From JACNKJ01 sp964440095 (lineage in GTDB: Bacteria > Krumholzibacteriota > Krumholzibacteriia > JACNKJ01): a stretch of DNA of 62,178 nt. Positions 60,430 through 62,178 of the stretch are shown here, piece after piece (the stretch's first letter is position 1; each line of letters starts with the position of its first letter). The stretch covers positions 1 through 62,178 of the forward strand of contig CAYTPZ010000008.1 in assembly GCA_964440095.1 (NCBI GenBank). The letters run 5' to 3'. The translations under genes were made by a program, and so were the position numbers. The notes under the pieces are model-generated. The model made no database searches, had not been told where the DNA came from, and saw only the letters and a program-made list of their open reading frames with translations.

Positions 60430-61995
60430 ATGCGTTTAGTCTTCGTGATCTTCGCTGTTCTATCTCTGTTCGCATCGGCCCAGGCGGAAGCCGTCCGCGG
60501 TGTGGTCTACAACGATGAAAATCTCAATCGCAGCTATGACGCTCATGAGACAGGCCTCGAAAATATCCGTGTGAGCAACGGTCGCGATATCGTGCTGACC
60601 GACGCTTTCGGCCGCTACGAAATCAGAGCGCCCGAGCACGGCGCGATCTTCGTCATCAAGCCGTCGAACTGGACGGCGTACATGGACAAGTTCATGCGCC
60701 CGCAGTTTTTCTACATGCACAAGCCCGCGGGATCGCCGGAGCTGGAATTCCCCGGCAGCGAACCCACGGGGGAGCTGCCGGAGAGCATCGATTTCCCGCT
60801 TCATCGGACCGTGGAAAAAGGACGTTTTCGCGCACTGCTCTTCGGCGACACACAACCGGACGACCAGCGGGAGATCGACTTCATCGGCCATGATGTCATC
60901 GAAGATCTTATCGGCACGGCCGCGCTCTTCGGCGTGGTGCTGGGGGATGTGCTCAACGACGACCTTTCACTTTTCGATTCGATGAGCGCAACCCTGGCCA
61001 CGCTCGGCATTCCCATGGTCTACGTGCCCGGCAATCACGACATCAATTACGACAGCCCCGATGATCTTCACTCCACCGACACTTTCGAAGCAGTGATCGG
61101 CCCGCGCTACTATTCCTTCGACGTGGCGCAGGTGCATTTCATCGTGCTGGACAACGTGCATTGGAAGGGCAAGGTGACCGATCCGGATGCCTGGTCCGGC
61201 GGCAACTACACCGGAGGGCTCGGCGAGGACCAGCTGACCTTTGTAAAACGCGATCTGGCGATGACGCCGCCGGACATGCTTGTCGTGCCGATGATGCACA
61301 TCCCTTTCAATCACCGCTGGATCGAAGAGGACAAGGAAGCGCTCTTTAAGCTGCTCGCGAAACGCAGTCACTGTGTTTCGATGGCGGCGCACGCGCATTA
61401 CATGGAGCACGATTTCGTCACGGCCGAGGAGGGGTGGCCGGGCGAGGGCGAGCATCACCAGTACATCAACCCCACGGTCTGCGGAAGCTGGTGGACCGGC
61501 ACGCCCGACGAATTGGGTATCCCGCACACGACCATGCGCGACGGCGCACCCAACGGGACGACGGTGGCTTTCTTCGAGGGGCCGAATTATCGCTTGGACT
61601 TTCTGCCCGCGCGGCGGCCGGTGACCCATCAGATGACGATCTGGGCGCCCGAGGAAGTCGATATCAGCGAGCGCGGCGCGACGGAATTCTTCGCGAACGT
61701 CTTCGCAGGTTCGGAGCGCTCGACCGTCGAGTTCCGCTTGAACGGCGAGATTCGCTGGCGGCCCATGACGCGCGTGGCCGCGGCCGCCCCCTACTTCGTG
61801 GCGATGACCGAGGTGCAGGGGAGCGAGGACATCCCATACGGTGTGCGGACTCCGAACCCGCGCGAGGATGTGCCCCACCTGTGGAGCGCCGTGCTGCCGA
61901 AGGTGACGCAGCCAAGCCTGCGGGTGATCGAGGTGCGCGAGACCAATATGTGGGGGCGGGTGCACGAGGCGCGCAGGATCGTCCGCTTCAAGTGA
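60430..61995 (+). CDS. Secreted calcineurin-like phosphoesterase
   Basis: 521 residues from the ATG at 60430 (GGAG at 60421; signal peptide ends ASAQA). An N-terminal carboxypeptidase-regulatory-like/Ig segment (VVYNDENLNRSYDAHETGL) precedes the metallophosphatase domain: FGDTQPDD, VLGDVLND, VPGNHDINY, MMHIPFNH, AAHAHYMEH. The C-terminal third matches the MetallophosC-type extension. The first motif is D-x-Q, like the phosphoesterase at 9331. No FlgD-like or DWST tail; it ends RRIVRFK. Substrate unknown. Confidence 0.85.
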   Translation: MRLVFVIFAVLSLFASAQAEAVRGVVYNDENLNRSYDAHETGLENIRVSNGRDIVLTDAFGRYEIRAPEHGAIFVIKPSNWTAYMDKFMRPQFFYMHKPAGSPELEFPGSEPTGELPESIDFPLHRTVEKGRFRALLFGDTQPDDQREIDFIGHDVIEDLIGTAALFGVVLGDVLNDDLSLFDSMSATLATLGIPMVYVPGNHDINYDSPDDLHSTDTFEAVIGPRYYSFDVAQVHFIVLDNVHWKGKVTDPDAWSGGNYTGGLGEDQLTFVKRDLAMTPPDMLVVPMMHIPFNHRWIEEDKEALFKLLAKRSHCVSMAAHAHYMEHDFVTAEEGWPGEGEHHQYINPTVCGSWWTGTPDELGIPHTTMRDGAPNGTTVAFFEGPNYRLDFLPARRPVTHQMTIWAPEEVDISERGATEFFANVFAGSERSTVEFRLNGEIRWRPMTRVAAAAPYFVAMTEVQGSEDIPYGVRTPNPREDVPHLWSAVLPKVTQPSLRVIEVRETNMWGRVHEARRIVRFK

Positions 61996-62015
61996 TTTCG
62001 GGCGCCGCGGCCCCC

Positions 62016-62044
62016 TTGACGGCGCCCCGGCTAAGGCGTACTTT
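62016..62044 (+). promoter_or_regulatory. tRNA promoter
   Basis: TTGACG, 17 bases, TACTTT. Initiation near 62051 would put a perfect hairpin (CCCCAG-GTAA-CTGGGG, 62051-62066) at the very 5' end of the precursor. Confidence 0.5.
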
Positions 62045-62069
62045 CTATCGCCCCAGGTAACTGGGGAGT

Positions 62070-62143
62070 GGCGGCTTAGCTCAGTTGGTTAGAGCATCGG
62101 AATCATAATCCGAGTGTCCGGGGTTCGAGTCCCTGAGCCGCTA
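62070..62143 (+). tRNA. tRNA with CAU anticodon (Met or lysidine-type Ile)
   Basis: Full cloverleaf: acceptor GGCGGCT/AGCCGCT with a G-U at 1:72, D arm GCTC...GAGC, anticodon stem TCGGA/TCCGA with loop ATCATAA, T arm CGGGG/CCCTG. The anticodon is CAU. It lacks the C1:A72 mismatch and the three G:C pairs of initiator tRNA, so it is an elongator Met or an Ile2 tRNA modified by TilS; the sequence does not settle which. The 3' end reads ACCT, so CCA is not fully encoded. Confidence 0.93.
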
Positions 62144-62178
62144 CCTAGGAACTGATTGAGACCCAAGGCTTTGCGATT

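Noticed and set aside
1..62178. CRISPR array, IS element or prophage
   Set aside because: No regularly spaced repeats of the right size, no transposase or phage structural genes were seen; the only tandem repeats are heptamers.

Overview
The window reads as a chromosomal segment of a GC-rich, Gram-negative-type (diderm) bacterium. Evidence for an outer membrane: an OprP-like porin, a Wzi-like beta-barrel, an LpxL/HtrB-type acyltransferase and an LpoB-type lipoprotein. Four secreted proteins end in the NPFNP...GW(D/N)G...GVY/GIY FlgD-like or type-IX-like C-terminal domain, as is common in the FCB group and neighbouring candidate phyla (Krumholzibacteriota, Eisenbacteria, Zixibacteria and similar). 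That placement is inference; no rRNA is present. No prophage, IS element or CRISPR array was seen.

Layout: (1) 1-1460, a winged-helix/nucleotidyltransferase plus HEPN pair behind two operator-like palindromes. (2) 1621-9325, aromatic/tryptophan genes aroF-trpE-G-D-C/F, a regulatory gap with two inverted repeats, then trpB-trpA. (3) 9331-11484, a secreted phosphoesterase. (4) 11689-15653, an OPT transporter, a half-size chromate-type transporter, a membrane protein and BtpA. (5) 15763-16938, an AAA/DUF4143 ATPase. (6) 16957-24955, a phosphate regulon (phoB-phoR, then porin-pstS-C-A-B-phoU behind a three-repeat Pho-box-like element). (7) 25127-33474, a secreted subtilase, two secreted proteins sharing a DWST(V/I)KALY C-terminus, menG-ubiD, an MFS transporter and a GT-C-like membrane protein. 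(8) 33709-37611, two paralogous malate dehydrogenases, then cysE-cysK. (9) 37704-49384, a hydrolase, a helix-turn-helix protein with a sigma-54-type promoter, Wzi-like protein, secreted phospholipase-D-like protein, acyltransferase/glycosyltransferase pair, GNAT and a kelch lipoprotein. (10) 49848-56010, tilS-hpt-ftsH-folP-cdaA. (11) 56329-56693, a broken HNH gene. (12) 56725-62143, cobalamin adenosyltransferase, LpoB/COG3014 lipoproteins, SDR, ApaG, a phosphoesterase and a CAU tRNA.

The strongest new signal is the cysE-cysK leader. A TTGACA/TATTCT promoter is followed by a 23-codon ORF with three consecutive Cys codons and then by an intrinsic terminator with nine U. The leader can form mutually exclusive 1:2, 2:3 and 3:4 stems. 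This is the layout of a ribosome-mediated, cysteine-sensing transcription attenuator, worked out here by eye.

Other points of interest: the shared DWSTxKALY protein tail with different codons in its two copies; a heptamer repeat (consensus near CTGGCGA) at three sites; two promoters whose -10 boxes sit six bases before the start codon, predicting leaderless mRNAs; and a second malate dehydrogenase with the substrate-binding Asn changed to Glu. Start codons were moved from the longest frame where a ribosome binding site, signal peptide or stop/start overlap favoured another start.
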